A DNA stretch of 64,000 nucleotides from the NCBI RefSeq assembly GCF_040227235.1, contig NZ_JBELNZ010000001.1, positions 186,001-250,000 of the forward strand. The letters run 5' to 3'. Under the pieces are notes generated by a model. That model had not been told where the DNA came from and searched no databases. It worked only from the letters and a program-made list of their open reading frames with translations. The position numbers and the translations under genes are program-made. Below, piece after piece: positions 45,237-54,229 of the stretch. Position 1 is the first letter of the stretch, and each line of letters begins with the position of its first letter. Origin of the DNA: Parafrigoribacterium_A soli (GTDB taxonomy: Bacteria > Actinomycetota > Actinomycetes > Actinomycetales > Microbacteriaceae).

Positions 45237-46736
45237 CTACTGCTGTGCGCGCTCCAGCACCAGTTCGCGCACCCTCGCTGCGTCCGCGGTGCCCTTCATC
45301 GCCTTCATGACGGCGCCGATCACGGCACCAGCGGCCTGCACCTTGCCGTCGCGGATCTTTTCCAGCACGTCAGGCTGGGCGGCAAGCGCCTCGTCGATCG
45401 CGGCGATCAGGGCGCCGTCGTCCGATACGACCTTGAGCCCGCGCTTGTCCACGACCTCCGAGGGAGTGCCCTCCCCCGCGATGACGCCCTCGAGCACCTG
45501 ACGTGCGAGGCGGTCGGTCAGTTCACCCGAATCAAGAAGAGCGATGAGCGCGGCCACGTGCTCCGCCGAGACAAGGGATGCAGCGTCTACGCCGGCCACG
45601 TTCGCGAGCCTCGCGATCTCACCGGTCCACCACTTGCGCGCCTGGGCCGGGGTGGCACCGGCCGCGACCGTCTGCTCGATCTCGGTGAGTAATCCGGAGT
45701 TCTGCACATCCTGGAACTCCAGATCGGTGAAGCCCCACGCCTCCTTGAGGCGGCGACGACGGATGGCCGGAGCCTCCGGCAGCGCGGCGCGCAGTTCCTC
45801 AATGAGCGCCACGGATGGCTCGACCGGAAGCAGGTCAGGCTCGGGGAAGTAGCGGTAGTCATCGGCATCGCTCTTCGGCCGGCCAGCCGAGGTGACGCCG
45901 GTGTCCTCGTGCCAGTGGCGCGTCTCCTGCGTGATCGTGCCACCCTTGGCGAGGATCGCTGCCTGGCGCTGGATCTCGTAGCGAATGGCGCGCTCGACGC
46001 TGCGCAGGCTGTTGACGTTCTTGGTCTCGGTGCGCGTTCCGAGCTTGCCGGAACCGCGCGGCGAGAGGGAGATGTTGGCGTCGCAGCGCAGGTTGCCGCG
46101 CTCCATCTTCGCCTCGGAGATGCCGAGCGAGACGACGATGTCGCGAATGGTCGACACGTAGGCCTTCGCGAGCTCGGGGGCGTCGTGCTCGGCGCCCGTG
46201 ATCATGTTCGTCACGATCTCGACGAGCGGCACACCGGCGCGGTTGTAGTCGACGAGCGAATAGTCCGCACCCTGGATGCGGCCGGTTGCGCCGCCGACGT
46301 GGGTGAGCTTGCCCGCGTCCTCCTCCATGTGCGCGCGCTCGATCGACACCTGGAACACCTTGCCGTTCGGCAGCTCGACCTCGACGTTGCCGTCGTGCGC
46401 GATCGGCTCATCGAACTGGCTGATCTGGTAGTTCTTGGCGAGGTCGGGGTAGAAGTAGTTCTTGCGCGCGAAGCGACTCGACGGCGCGATCTCGCAGCCG
46501 AGCGCGAGGCCGAGGCTGATCGAGTAGCGGATCGCCTGCTCGTTGACCACCGGCAGCGAGCCCGGCAGGCCGAGGTCGACCGGCGTGATGTTGGTGTTCG
46601 GGTCGCCACCGAAGAAGTTCGGCGCATCGCTGAACATCTTGGTGCGGGTGCTGAGCTCCACGTGCACCTCGAAGCCGAGCACCGGCTCGAACAGTTCGAG
46701 CGCCTTGTCGAAGTCCATCAGTTCTGCCTTGGCCAT
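45237..46736 (-). CDS. gatB: Asp-tRNA(Asn)/Glu-tRNA(Gln) amidotransferase subunit B
   Basis: GatB of 499 residues: phosphorylates and amidates Glu on mischarged Glu-tRNA(Gln) (and Asp on Asp-tRNA(Asn)) using ammonia channelled from GatA. Seen are FEPVLGFEVHVELSTRTKMF, FYPDLAKNYQISQFD, VPLVEIVT, LRCDANISLSPRG and DDYRYFPEPDLLP, followed by the YqeY-like tail domain. The ATG overlaps the gatA stop (TGATG), excluding an upstream in-frame start. The gatCAB operon implies that the organism uses the indirect route for Gln-tRNA. Confidence 0.97.
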   Translation of the reverse strand: MAKAELMDFDKALELFEPVLGFEVHVELSTRTKMFSDAPNFFGGDPNTNITPVDLGLPGSLPVVNEQAIRYSISLGLALGCEIAPSSRFARKNYFYPDLAKNYQISQFDEPIAHDGNVEVELPNGKVFQVSIERAHMEEDAGKLTHVGGATGRIQGADYSLVDYNRAGVPLVEIVTNMITGAEHDAPELAKAYVSTIRDIVVSLGISEAKMERGNLRCDANISLSPRGSGKLGTRTETKNVNSLRSVERAIRYEIQRQAAILAKGGTITQETRHWHEDTGVTSAGRPKSDADDYRYFPEPDLLPVEPSVALIEELRAALPEAPAIRRRRLKEAWGFTDLEFQDVQNSGLLTEIEQTVAAGATPAQARKWWTGEIARLANVAGVDAASLVSAEHVAALIALLDSGELTDRLARQVLEGVIAGEGTPSEVVDKRGLKVVSDDGALIAAIDEALAAQPDVLEKIRDGKVQAAGAVIGAVMKAMKGTADAARVRELVLERAQQ

Positions 46737-48250
46737 CAGGCACCCACCTTCAATTCGGGCGCCCGGCTGATCAGCGAGTGCCCCCACCTGTCTTCGAGCA
46801 GTGCCTCGAGGGCCGCGCCCACCGAGTAGAGCCGCACGTCCGCCCGAGCCGGCGCCATCAGCTGGATGCCCGTGGGCAGCCCGTCCTCCGGCGCAAGCCC
46901 CATGGGCAGTCCCATTCCGGGCACTCCGGCGAGGTTCGCCGGAATCGTCGTCACGTCGTTGAGGTACATGGCCAGCGGATCTTCGAGCTTCTCGCCCAGC
47001 TTGAACGCCGTGGTCGGCGCGGCCGGGCTGATCAGCACATCCGCCTGCTCGAAGGCCGCGTCGAAGTCGCGCTGGATGAGCGTGCGCACCTTCTGCGCGC
47101 TGCCATAGTAGGCGTCGTAGTAACCGGCGCTCAGCGCGTAGGTGCCCAGGATCACGCGGCGCTTGACCTCTGGGCCGAAGCCGGCCTCGCGGGTCGCGGC
47201 CATGACATCCTCGACCGTTCCGCCGCCGGGTGGGTTCACCCGCAGACCGAAGCGCACCGAGTCGAACTTGGCAAGGTTGCTCGATGCCTCGGCTGGCAGG
47301 ATCAGGTAATACGCGGCGATCGCATACTCGAAGTTCGGCGCGCTCACCTCGACGATCTCGGCCCCGGCATCCGCGAGCACCTCTAGCGACTCCGCGAAGC
47401 GACTGCGCACACCCGCCTGGAAGCCCTCACCGTTCAGCTGCTTGACCACACCGACCCGCACACCCTTGAGCGAGCGGTCGCGCGCGCCCTCGCGGGCCGC
47501 GTCGGCGAAGGAGGGCCAGGCATCCTTGAGCGAGGTGGAATCGCGCGGGTCGTGACCGCCGATAACGTCGTGCAGGAGCGCGGCGTCGAGCACCGTGCGC
47601 GTGACGGGACCAACCTGGTCGAGCGAGGAGGCGAGCGCGATCGCGCCGTAACGCGAGACGCCACCGTAGGTCGGCTTCACGCCGACGGAACCGGTGACCG
47701 CCGCGGGCTGACGGATCGAGCCGCCCGTATCTGAACCGAGGGCCAGAGGTGCCTCGAAGGCCGCAACGGCCGCCGCGGAGCCACCGCCCGAGCCGCCGGG
47801 GATGCGATCGAGGTCCCACGGGTTGTGCGTCGCGCCGAACGCGGAGTGCTCCGTGGAGGAGCCCATGGCGAACTCGTCCATGTTCGTCTTGCCGAGCGGC
47901 ACGAGGTGCGCCTCGCGAAGCTTGCGCACGACGGTCGCGTCGTAGGGCGGCACCCAGCCCTCGAGAATCTTCGAGCCGGCGGTGGACGGCATGTCGATCG
48001 TGCAGAGCACGTCCTTAATCGCGATCGGAACCCCGGCGAGCGCACCCAGCGGTTCGCCGTCCCCGCGACGTGCGTCGACATCCGCCGCCACTTCGAGAGC
48101 GGTGGATGAGACGTGCAGGAAGGCGTGCACGTCACCGTCGACCGCGGCGATGCGGTCGAGGTGTGCCTGGGTGACCTCGACGCTCGAGACCTCCCGCGCC
48201 TGCAGTCGCGCGCCGAGCTCGGCCGCAGAGAGTCTCGTCAGATCACCCAT
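46736..48250 (-). CDS. gatA: Asp-tRNA(Asn)/Glu-tRNA(Gln) amidotransferase subunit A
   Basis: GatA of 504 residues, the amidase-signature glutaminase that frees ammonia for GatB. The triad is visible: Lys79 in VPIAIKDVLC, cis-Ser154 in IPGGSGGGSAAAVAA and nucleophile Ser178 in LGSDTGGSIRQPAA. The start overlaps the gatC stop; a GTG just before the ATG is also possible. GGGGAGGAG upstream acts as SD. Confidence 0.97.
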   Translation of the reverse strand: MGDLTRLSAAELGARLQAREVSSVEVTQAHLDRIAAVDGDVHAFLHVSSTALEVAADVDARRGDGEPLGALAGVPIAIKDVLCTIDMPSTAGSKILEGWVPPYDATVVRKLREAHLVPLGKTNMDEFAMGSSTEHSAFGATHNPWDLDRIPGGSGGGSAAAVAAFEAPLALGSDTGGSIRQPAAVTGSVGVKPTYGGVSRYGAIALASSLDQVGPVTRTVLDAALLHDVIGGHDPRDSTSLKDAWPSFADAAREGARDRSLKGVRVGVVKQLNGEGFQAGVRSRFAESLEVLADAGAEIVEVSAPNFEYAIAAYYLILPAEASSNLAKFDSVRFGLRVNPPGGGTVEDVMAATREAGFGPEVKRRVILGTYALSAGYYDAYYGSAQKVRTLIQRDFDAAFEQADVLISPAAPTTAFKLGEKLEDPLAMYLNDVTTIPANLAGVPGMGLPMGLAPEDGLPTGIQLMAPARADVRLYSVGAALEALLEDRWGHSLISRAPELKVGA

Positions 48251-48573
48251 CACTGCTCCTCCCCCAGGATCGCGGACACCTTGAAGCGCTGCCCATCGTG
48301 CTCTGGCGCACCGGCAAGCGCCTGTTCCGCCGTGAGGGTCTCGCCCGGTACATCGGGCCGGAAGACGTTGACCAGCCTAATCGGGTGGCTGGTGGCCGGC
48401 ACATCGGCCGTGGCCACCTCGGACACCTTCGCGATCGAATCGATGATCACACCGAGTTCACCCGTCAGCTTCTCGATCTCCTCCGGGCTGAGGGCGATCC
48501 GTGCCAGGTTCGCGAGATGCGCGACCTGCTCGGTGGTGATCGCTTCAACAGGATCAGGACTGGTTTCAGACAT
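48250..48573 (-). CDS. gatC: Asp-tRNA(Asn)/Glu-tRNA(Gln) amidotransferase subunit C
   Basis: GatC of 107 residues, which wraps around and stabilises the GatA-GatB pair. ITTEQVAHLANLARIALSPEE is the family's N-terminal helix and the C-terminal GQRFKVSAILGEEQ its usual end (FKVP-like). SD CGGAG lies before the ATG, and TAGAAT about 40 bases upstream of the ATG may be the operon's -10. Confidence 0.95.
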   Translation of the reverse strand: MSETSPDPVEAITTEQVAHLANLARIALSPEEIEKLTGELGVIIDSIAKVSEVATADVPATSHPIRLVNVFRPDVPGETLTAEQALAGAPEHDGQRFKVSAILGEEQ

Positions 48574-48662
48574 GCGGCTCCGTGCTCAATACGTGGCGGG
48601 AATGGCCCAATTCTAGCCGGTGGCCGCCGCGCGCCTTCTGCCCGAGCCGACCGCGACACGCG

Positions 48663-50171
48663 TCAGTCGAGCGTGCGGCTCGCATCCATCGTCGTGCCCT
48701 GGGTGACCAGAGAGCCCCGGTTCAGGCCGATGAGCGCGAGATTGCGCATCGACTCCGAGCCCGGTTCGAAGTAACCGAGGTGGCCGGCAGACGCTGTCAA
48801 CGCGTGATGCGTGATCGGGTCAACGCCGCCAGCCACACTCATCCTGTTGGCGCCGAAAGCGCCAGATCCCGGGTCGCTGCCGTAGAACGCCGAGTTGACC
48901 ACCGGATCCCACGCTGCCTCCCCCACAAACACATTGCCGTTCGGCACGCCAAGCTCCGATGCCGACTGGGCAGCGCTTCCCGGCGAGCCGATCAGCGCCA
49001 GCGCGTCCACGTGCATGCCGCCCTTGGCAAGCTCGATCATCGCCGCCGTTGAGCCGTAGGAATGCCCGATGACCGTGACGAAGGGTTCGGAACCGGCTCG
49101 CACGGCCTGAACGCCATCGATGGCGTGGCCAATCAGCTCGGCGCCCTGATCGGCGAGGGCGAGCGAGGTGACACCGGTTATTCCGGGAGTCTGGTAGCCG
49201 ATCCAGGCGACCGTCGCCACGGTCTTGCCCTTCATCGTCGGGTCGGATGCGGCGAGCACGGACACCCACTTCGACTGCTCGTCGTTGAGTTCGGTCGCGA
49301 CCCTGGTCCAGGTGTTCAGCGCCGTGTCGACCGAGAAGAACATGCCGGGCACAAGGTAGCTGACGTAGTCGGCCGTCGAGACGTCGCCGACCGCGATCGC
49401 GGCACGGCCGGACTGTGTGGCATCGAAGGTGAGAAGCGACTTCGGCTGGCCGTCTCGAGAAGGCTTCAGCGCAGCCCGAACCTTTTCGAGCATCTGCAGC
49501 TGCAGTCTCGCGGACACAATCTCGCCGCGACCGAGCCCCTTCATGGAGGCCTTCATCTCGCCGATCGACTGCTTGAGCGAGTCGCGGTTGGCGCTGTTGC
49601 GCACGTCGAATGGCACGCCGGAGAGGTTGCCGACAAGGGTTGGCGCGGTGGCGACCAGTGACCTGCGTCCCGCGGGTGGTGCAGATGCCCACCATGCCGA
49701 GACATCGCGCGCGGACGGCGGGTCTGCCACGAGTTGCTTCAGCGCGCTGGGCTTCTCGGCGATGAAACGAGCAAGGTCATTGCGCGGAAGGAGCGCGAGC
49801 TGATCGAGCAGGGGCACCCCGGTGAGCCGCGGGAGGAGGGCGAGATCGACGCGCGCCGCGCCCGAAGCCGCCTGCGCCGCACCATTCTTCGACGTGCCGG
49901 CGTCGGGCACGATCATCCCGGAATTACCGGCTGGCGTGCCCATGACCGAGGTCGGAATGGCCCAGGGGAAGACCGTGTTGATGCCGTCGCCCGTGGCCGA
50001 CTGCGGCGCGGCCGCGCCGAGCGTGAGCCCCGCGACGGAAGCGAGAGTCTCGGGAAGTACGGGGACGGAAGCCGAGACCACCTGCTGCCCGATTTCATGC
50101 GCACCGAAGGCCTCCGCGACACCACTAACGGCACCAGGGGAGGTAACTAGAGCTGCGACTAGGAACAGCAT
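48663..50171 (-). CDS. Exported alpha/beta hydrolase, DUF1023 type
   Basis: A 502-residue protein. A hydrophobic N-terminus (MLFLVAALVTSPGAVSG) suggests export. The C-terminal half is the DUF1023 alpha/beta domain: VATVAWIGYQTPGITGV, FVTVIGHSYGSTAAMIELA (nucleophile Ser in GHSYGS), a probable Asp in VNSAFYGSDPGS and His in ASAGHLGYFEPGS. The N-terminal half is unrelated helical sequence. Function in the family is unknown; a secreted esterase/lipase is likely. No SD is clear. Its promoter carries the recurrent CCCCC/GGGG box. Confidence 0.85.
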   Translation of the reverse strand: MLFLVAALVTSPGAVSGVAEAFGAHEIGQQVVSASVPVLPETLASVAGLTLGAAAPQSATGDGINTVFPWAIPTSVMGTPAGNSGMIVPDAGTSKNGAAQAASGAARVDLALLPRLTGVPLLDQLALLPRNDLARFIAEKPSALKQLVADPPSARDVSAWWASAPPAGRRSLVATAPTLVGNLSGVPFDVRNSANRDSLKQSIGEMKASMKGLGRGEIVSARLQLQMLEKVRAALKPSRDGQPKSLLTFDATQSGRAAIAVGDVSTADYVSYLVPGMFFSVDTALNTWTRVATELNDEQSKWVSVLAASDPTMKGKTVATVAWIGYQTPGITGVTSLALADQGAELIGHAIDGVQAVRAGSEPFVTVIGHSYGSTAAMIELAKGGMHVDALALIGSPGSAAQSASELGVPNGNVFVGEAAWDPVVNSAFYGSDPGSGAFGANRMSVAGGVDPITHHALTASAGHLGYFEPGSESMRNLALIGLNRGSLVTQGTTMDASRTLD

Positions 50172-50218
50172 TACGGCCTAACTGATCGTCACCAGCACCG
50201 CGGGGGGACGGCACTGCA

Positions 50219-50250
50219 ACGCTACATCCGTGCACCCCCATAATAGGGGT
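50219..50250 (-). promoter_or_regulatory. CCCCC/GGGG box plus -10 of the DUF1023 hydrolase
   Basis: Read on the minus strand: ACCCC (50250-50246), TATTAT, GGGGGT (50239-50234), nine bases, then TAGCGT (50224-50219). The predicted leader is about 40 bases. Layout and spacing match the dps promoter. Confidence 0.55.
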
Positions 50251-50338
50251 GTTGTTACCGCTCACCTAGGAATTCCATGAGAAATATATGCAAATATTTC
50301 GCGGCTCCGGAGCGGGCGAACGGGCTGTTCCAGCCGTC

Positions 50339-52618
50339 TTAGTCGAGCGCTGCGGGACCCTCGGAGACCAGGAGCGCGAACTGGGCAGCATCGATGATGC
50401 GGACGCCGAGTTCTTCTGCCTTGCCGAGCTTCGAGCCGGCGCCGGGCCCCGCCGCCACGAAGTCGGTCTTCTTCGAGACGCTCGATGCCGCCTTTCCGCC
50501 CGCCGCGATGATGGCCTCGAGCGCCCCCTCGCGGGTGAAGCCCTCGAGGCTTCCGGTGGCGACCACGGTGACCCCGTCGAGCACTCCGCCGCCGACGGCG
50601 GCCGCCCCGGGGCCCGGGTGACCCGGTATTGAGAACTGCACCCCGGCATCCGCCCAGCGCGTGATGATCTCGTCGTGCCAGTCGACGGCGAACCAGTCGA
50701 GCACGGCGTCGGCGATGATGCCGCCGACGCCGTCGACCGCCGCGAGTTCCTCCCTTGAGGCTGAACGGATCGCATCCACCGAGCCGAAGTAGGCGGCAAG
50801 CGCGCGCGCCGCGACGGGGCCCACGTGACGGATGCTGAGGGCGACGAGCATGCGCCACAGGTCTTTCGACTTGGCGAGTTCGAGTTCGGCGAGCAGCTTG
50901 GTGGCCGCGGTGGACGGCACAAAGAACTCGTCGCCCGCGAACTCCGCAGCCTCGGGGTCGAAGGTGGGATCGGACTTCTTGCGCTGGCGCTTGAACGGCG
51001 ACTGGGTATCCGGGGTGCCATCGGGGTTGAGTTTCAGGTGCCCGTCTTCCGTGTCGCGCACAGTGACGCGGATCGGGAAGATGTCGGCCATGGTGAGCGA
51101 GAACAGGCCCGCCTCGGTGACGAGTGGCGGTTGCTCGGGGAAGTCGGGCTGGGTGAGAGCGGCCGCGCCGACCTCGCCGAGGCCCTCGATGTCGAGGGCG
51201 CCGCGGCTGCCGACGTGCTCGACCCTGCCGCGAACCTGTGCCGGGCAGCTCCTGGCGTTGGGACAGCGCAGGTCGACGTCGCCCTCCTTGGCCGGCGCGA
51301 GGGCCGTGCCACACTCGGGGCAGTGGGTCGGCATCACGAATTCCCGCTCGGTCCCGTCGCGCAACTCGACGACCGGCCCGAGTACCTCGGGGATGACGTC
51401 GCCGGCCTTGCGCAGCACGACGGTGTCGCCGATCAGCACGCCCTTGGCCTTGACCACGTCCTGGTTGTGCAACGTGGCCTGTCGCACCTCGCTGCCCGCG
51501 ACGCGAACCTTCTCCATCACGGCGAACGGGGTCACGCGACCGGTGCGGCCGACGCTCACGACGATGTCGAGCAGCTTCGTGTTGACCTGCTCGGGCGGGT
51601 ATTTATAGGCGATGGCCCAGCGCGGGGCGCGGCTCGTGGCGCCCAGTTCCTCGTGCAGCGCCAGCTCATCCACCTTGACGACGATGCCGTCGATCTCGTG
51701 CTCGACGCTGCCGCGGTGCTCGCCGTAGTGCTCGATGAACCCGGAGGCCTCCTTGGCCGTCTTCACGACTCGGTAGTGGCTGCTCGTCGGCAGGCCCCAC
51801 TCCTTCAGCAGCGCGTAGGTCGCGGACTGCGAATCGACGGGTGGATTCGCCCAGGCGCCGATGCCGTGCACCAGCATGCTGAGCCGGCCGAGGCGACGGT
51901 ACATGCGCTCGAGCTGTGCCTCGGTCTTCTTCTCCTTGACCTGACGCAGGCTGCCGGATGCCGCGTTCCGCGCATTTGCGAACACGCGCTCCCCTGCGGC
52001 GACCTGATCGGCGTTGAGCTGTTCGAAGATCGCGGACTCGAAGAATACCTCGCCGCGAACCTCAACGATGGGCGGATGCCCCGTGCCGGACAGCCTGGTC
52101 GGGATGCTCTTCACGTGCGCGATGTTCTCGGTCACGTCTTCACCGACGACGCCGTCACCGCGCGTTGCCGCGGTCGTCAGCACACCGTTCTCGTAGCGCA
52201 GGTTGATGGCGAGACCGTCGATCTTGAGCTCACACAGGTAGTCGACGCGGCGGCCGGAGTTGCGCTCGACCTTCGCCGCCCACTCCTCGAATTCTTCGAT
52301 GGAGAAGACGTTGTCGAGGCTCAGCATGCGCTCGGCGTGGCGCACGGGTGCGAACAGTGTCGAATCAGCGCGGCCGCCCACGGTCTGGGTGGGGGAATCC
52401 TGGCTCTGCAGTTCGGGGAACAGACGCTCGAGTTCCTCGAGCCTGCGGATCATGAGGTCGTATTCCGCGTCGCTCACGAGCACTTCGTTGCGCTCGTAAT
52501 ATGCGTCTCGCAGCTCGAGGATGCGCGTGGTGAGGCGCTCCCCCTCGGCGGCGGCCTGCTCCAGGGTGAGACGCTCGGTCGCGGTTTCGGAGTCGGCTGC
52601 GCCGCTGATTTCTGCCAC
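50339..52618 (-). CDS. ligA: NAD-dependent DNA ligase
   Basis: LigA of 759 residues, sealing nicks in replication and repair. The adenylation motif is YLCELKIDGLAINL (Lys132), with RGDGVVGEDVTENI and VEVRGEVFF following. The OB fold, the four-Cys zinc finger (CPECGTAL and RCPNARSCPAQ), helix-hairpin-helix repeats and a C-terminal BRCT (VTVVATGSLEGFTREGALEA) are in order. It is ~90 residues longer than E. coli LigA, mainly from a charged insertion at about residues 514-571 between two HhH units. The GTG start sits six bases after TACACT, a leaderless arrangement shared with mnmA. Confidence 0.97.
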   Translation of the reverse strand: MAEISGAADSETATERLTLEQAAAEGERLTTRILELRDAYYERNEVLVSDAEYDLMIRRLEELERLFPELQSQDSPTQTVGGRADSTLFAPVRHAERMLSLDNVFSIEEFEEWAAKVERNSGRRVDYLCELKIDGLAINLRYENGVLTTAATRGDGVVGEDVTENIAHVKSIPTRLSGTGHPPIVEVRGEVFFESAIFEQLNADQVAAGERVFANARNAASGSLRQVKEKKTEAQLERMYRRLGRLSMLVHGIGAWANPPVDSQSATYALLKEWGLPTSSHYRVVKTAKEASGFIEHYGEHRGSVEHEIDGIVVKVDELALHEELGATSRAPRWAIAYKYPPEQVNTKLLDIVVSVGRTGRVTPFAVMEKVRVAGSEVRQATLHNQDVVKAKGVLIGDTVVLRKAGDVIPEVLGPVVELRDGTEREFVMPTHCPECGTALAPAKEGDVDLRCPNARSCPAQVRGRVEHVGSRGALDIEGLGEVGAAALTQPDFPEQPPLVTEAGLFSLTMADIFPIRVTVRDTEDGHLKLNPDGTPDTQSPFKRQRKKSDPTFDPEAAEFAGDEFFVPSTAATKLLAELELAKSKDLWRMLVALSIRHVGPVAARALAAYFGSVDAIRSASREELAAVDGVGGIIADAVLDWFAVDWHDEIITRWADAGVQFSIPGHPGPGAAAVGGGVLDGVTVVATGSLEGFTREGALEAIIAAGGKAASSVSKKTDFVAAGPGAGSKLGKAEELGVRIIDAAQFALLVSEGPAALD

Positions 52619-52684
52619 GAACCAAGTGTAGGCAGCGCCTCCGTCATCCGTCTGTACGGCTTAGATCAAGCGGCGCCGCGCCGG

Positions 52685-52745
52685 CGGCTGCCGTGTGTCG
52701 TGACGGCTGCCGTGTGAGCGGGCGCCGCCGCGATAAACGGCAGCC
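52685..52745. repeat. Direct and inverted repeats between ligA and mnmA
   Basis: CGGCTGCCGTGTG occurs at 52685-52697 and 52704-52716, and ACGGCAGCC at 52737-52745 is the complement of its core. The third element can pair with either direct copy, so alternative hairpins are possible at the 3' end of the mnmA transcript. Confidence 0.6.
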
Positions 52746-52762
52746 CTCGCGTGGGAGGGCGA

Positions 52763-53878
52763 TCAGGCGTTGGCGGCGACCGGCAGATCGGCGCTCACCG
52801 TGGCGTCGATCGTGCACTGCCCGAGCACGCGCGTGCCGACGTAGATGACGGCGGTCTGCCCGGTGGAGACACCGTTGATCGGGCTCTCGGGCGTGATCAC
52901 GAGTTCGCCGTCGCGCACCACAGCGGTCGCCGGCACCGGTTCGGAGTGGGCGCGCACCTGCACGTGGCACTCGAAGGGGGTTTCGGCGTCGAGCGGAGGC
53001 TGGCCTGCCCAGCTGAAGCGGCGCCCGGACAGCTGCGCGAGATCGAGTGCCTCTCGCGGGCCGACGACGACCTCGTTGCTCGATGGCTTGACCTCGAGTA
53101 CGAAGCGGGGGCGACCATCCGGGCTGGGGACGCCGAGGTTGAGGCCCTTGCGCTGGCCAATCGTGAAGGCGGCCGCACCCTCGTGGCTGCCGACGATCTC
53201 GCCCGAGCGATCGCGGATGACGCCCTTCTCGGCGCCGACCCGCTCGGCCAGCCAGCCTCGCGTGTCGCCGTCGGGGATGAAGCAGATGTCGTGGCTGTCG
53301 GGCTTCGCCGCGACGCTGAAGCCACGGGCGGCGGCCTCGGCGCGCACCTCCGCCTTCGAGGGCGTCGCGCCGAGCGGGAACATGCTGTGCGCGAGTTGTT
53401 CGGCAGTGAGCACTCCGAGCACGTACGACTGGTCCTTGGCCCAGGCAGCGGCCCTGTGCAGCTCGGGATGGCCGTCGGCATCCGTCACGATGCTCGCGTA
53501 GTGGCCGGTCGCCACGGCGTCGAAGCCGAGGTCGAGCGCCTTCTCGAGCAGCGCGGCGAATTTGATGCGCTCGTTGCAGCGCATGCACGGGTTCGGCGTG
53601 CGGCCGGCCGCGTACTCGGCGATGAAGTCGTCGACGACGTCGAGCTTGAAGCGCTCGGAGAAGTCCCAGACGTAGTACGGGATGCCGATGATATTGGCCG
53701 CTCGCTGGGCGTCCATCGAGTCCTCGATGGTGCAGCATCCGCGGCTTCCCGTGCGGAGCGTGCCCGGCATGCGGCTGAGTGCCAGATGCACACCGACCAC
53801 CTCGTGGCCCGCATCAACGGCGCGTGCCGCGGCTACTGCGGAGTCGACCCCGCCACTCATCGCCGCCAAAACCTTCAC
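52763..53878 (-). CDS. mnmA: tRNA-specific 2-thiouridylase
   Basis: MnmA of 371 residues, which thiolates U34 of Lys, Glu and Gln tRNAs using ATP and persulfide sulfur. The PP-loop is SGGVDS (8-13); catalytic Cys98 lies in PNPCMRCNERIKF and the second Cys in DSHDICFIPDGD. Length is normal. The GTG start is six bases after TACACT, the same leaderless promoter as ligA. A cysteine desulfurase that could supply the sulfur is encoded at 54694. Confidence 0.97.
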   Translation of the reverse strand: MKVLAAMSGGVDSAVAAARAVDAGHEVVGVHLALSRMPGTLRTGSRGCCTIEDSMDAQRAANIIGIPYYVWDFSERFKLDVVDDFIAEYAAGRTPNPCMRCNERIKFAALLEKALDLGFDAVATGHYASIVTDADGHPELHRAAAWAKDQSYVLGVLTAEQLAHSMFPLGATPSKAEVRAEAAARGFSVAAKPDSHDICFIPDGDTRGWLAERVGAEKGVIRDRSGEIVGSHEGAAAFTIGQRKGLNLGVPSPDGRPRFVLEVKPSSNEVVVGPREALDLAQLSGRRFSWAGQPPLDAETPFECHVQVRAHSEPVPATAVVRDGELVITPESPINGVSTGQTAVIYVGTRVLGQCTIDATVSADLPVAANA

Positions 53879-53998
53879 CGCATAAGTGTACGCGGGCCGC
53901 TCGCCGCCTTCCTTCCGCGCCGAGCGTGCCCGTTCCAGCCGGCACGCTCGGCGCGAACGAGCACCGTCGGCGACAAGGGACGGCCGCGAAAGCGCCAG

Positions 53999-54226
53999 TC
54001 AGGGGATGTCGGTGAGGGTCTTCTCGACCGCGCCAAGTCGGGCGTCGATGCTGTCGAGCTTCTCGAGCAAGGCCTTATTGACGATGCTGTTCTCCTCGAT
54101 CACACGCTCGAGCCCGCTGTCTCCTCGCTTGGAGCGGCGGTAACCTGTCGCTCCGATAATGACCATCGTGGCCCATCCGATCACTCCGATGATGGCGATC
54201 CACGCGTACCAGGGCATGTTGTCCAT
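53999..54226 (-). CDS. Small membrane protein with coiled coil, PspB-like
   Basis: A 75-residue protein: one N-terminal helix (about residues 6-27, WYAWIAIIGVIGWATMVI), a basic junction YRRSKRG and a C-terminal amphipathic/coiled-coil region (LERVIEENSIVNKALLEKLD, then SIDARLGAVEKTL). The topology recalls PspB, the phage-shock membrane protein, but identity is not established. It starts three bases after the wHTH regulator stops, so the two are one operon, presumably regulator plus membrane effector. Confidence 0.75.
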   Translation of the reverse strand: MDNMPWYAWIAIIGVIGWATMVIIGATGYRRSKRGDSGLERVIEENSIVNKALLEKLDSIDARLGAVEKTLTDIP

Positions 54227-54229
54227 GAT

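Noticed and set aside
50281..50300. AT-rich inverted repeat GAAATAT / ATATTTC next to ligA
   Set aside because: Short, single copy, and no link to a promoter or T tract; could be chance in an AT-rich gap.
50825..52717. 630-residue plus-strand open frame opposite ligA
   Set aside because: Antisense to ligA, which has all expected motifs; the frame has no recognisable domain.
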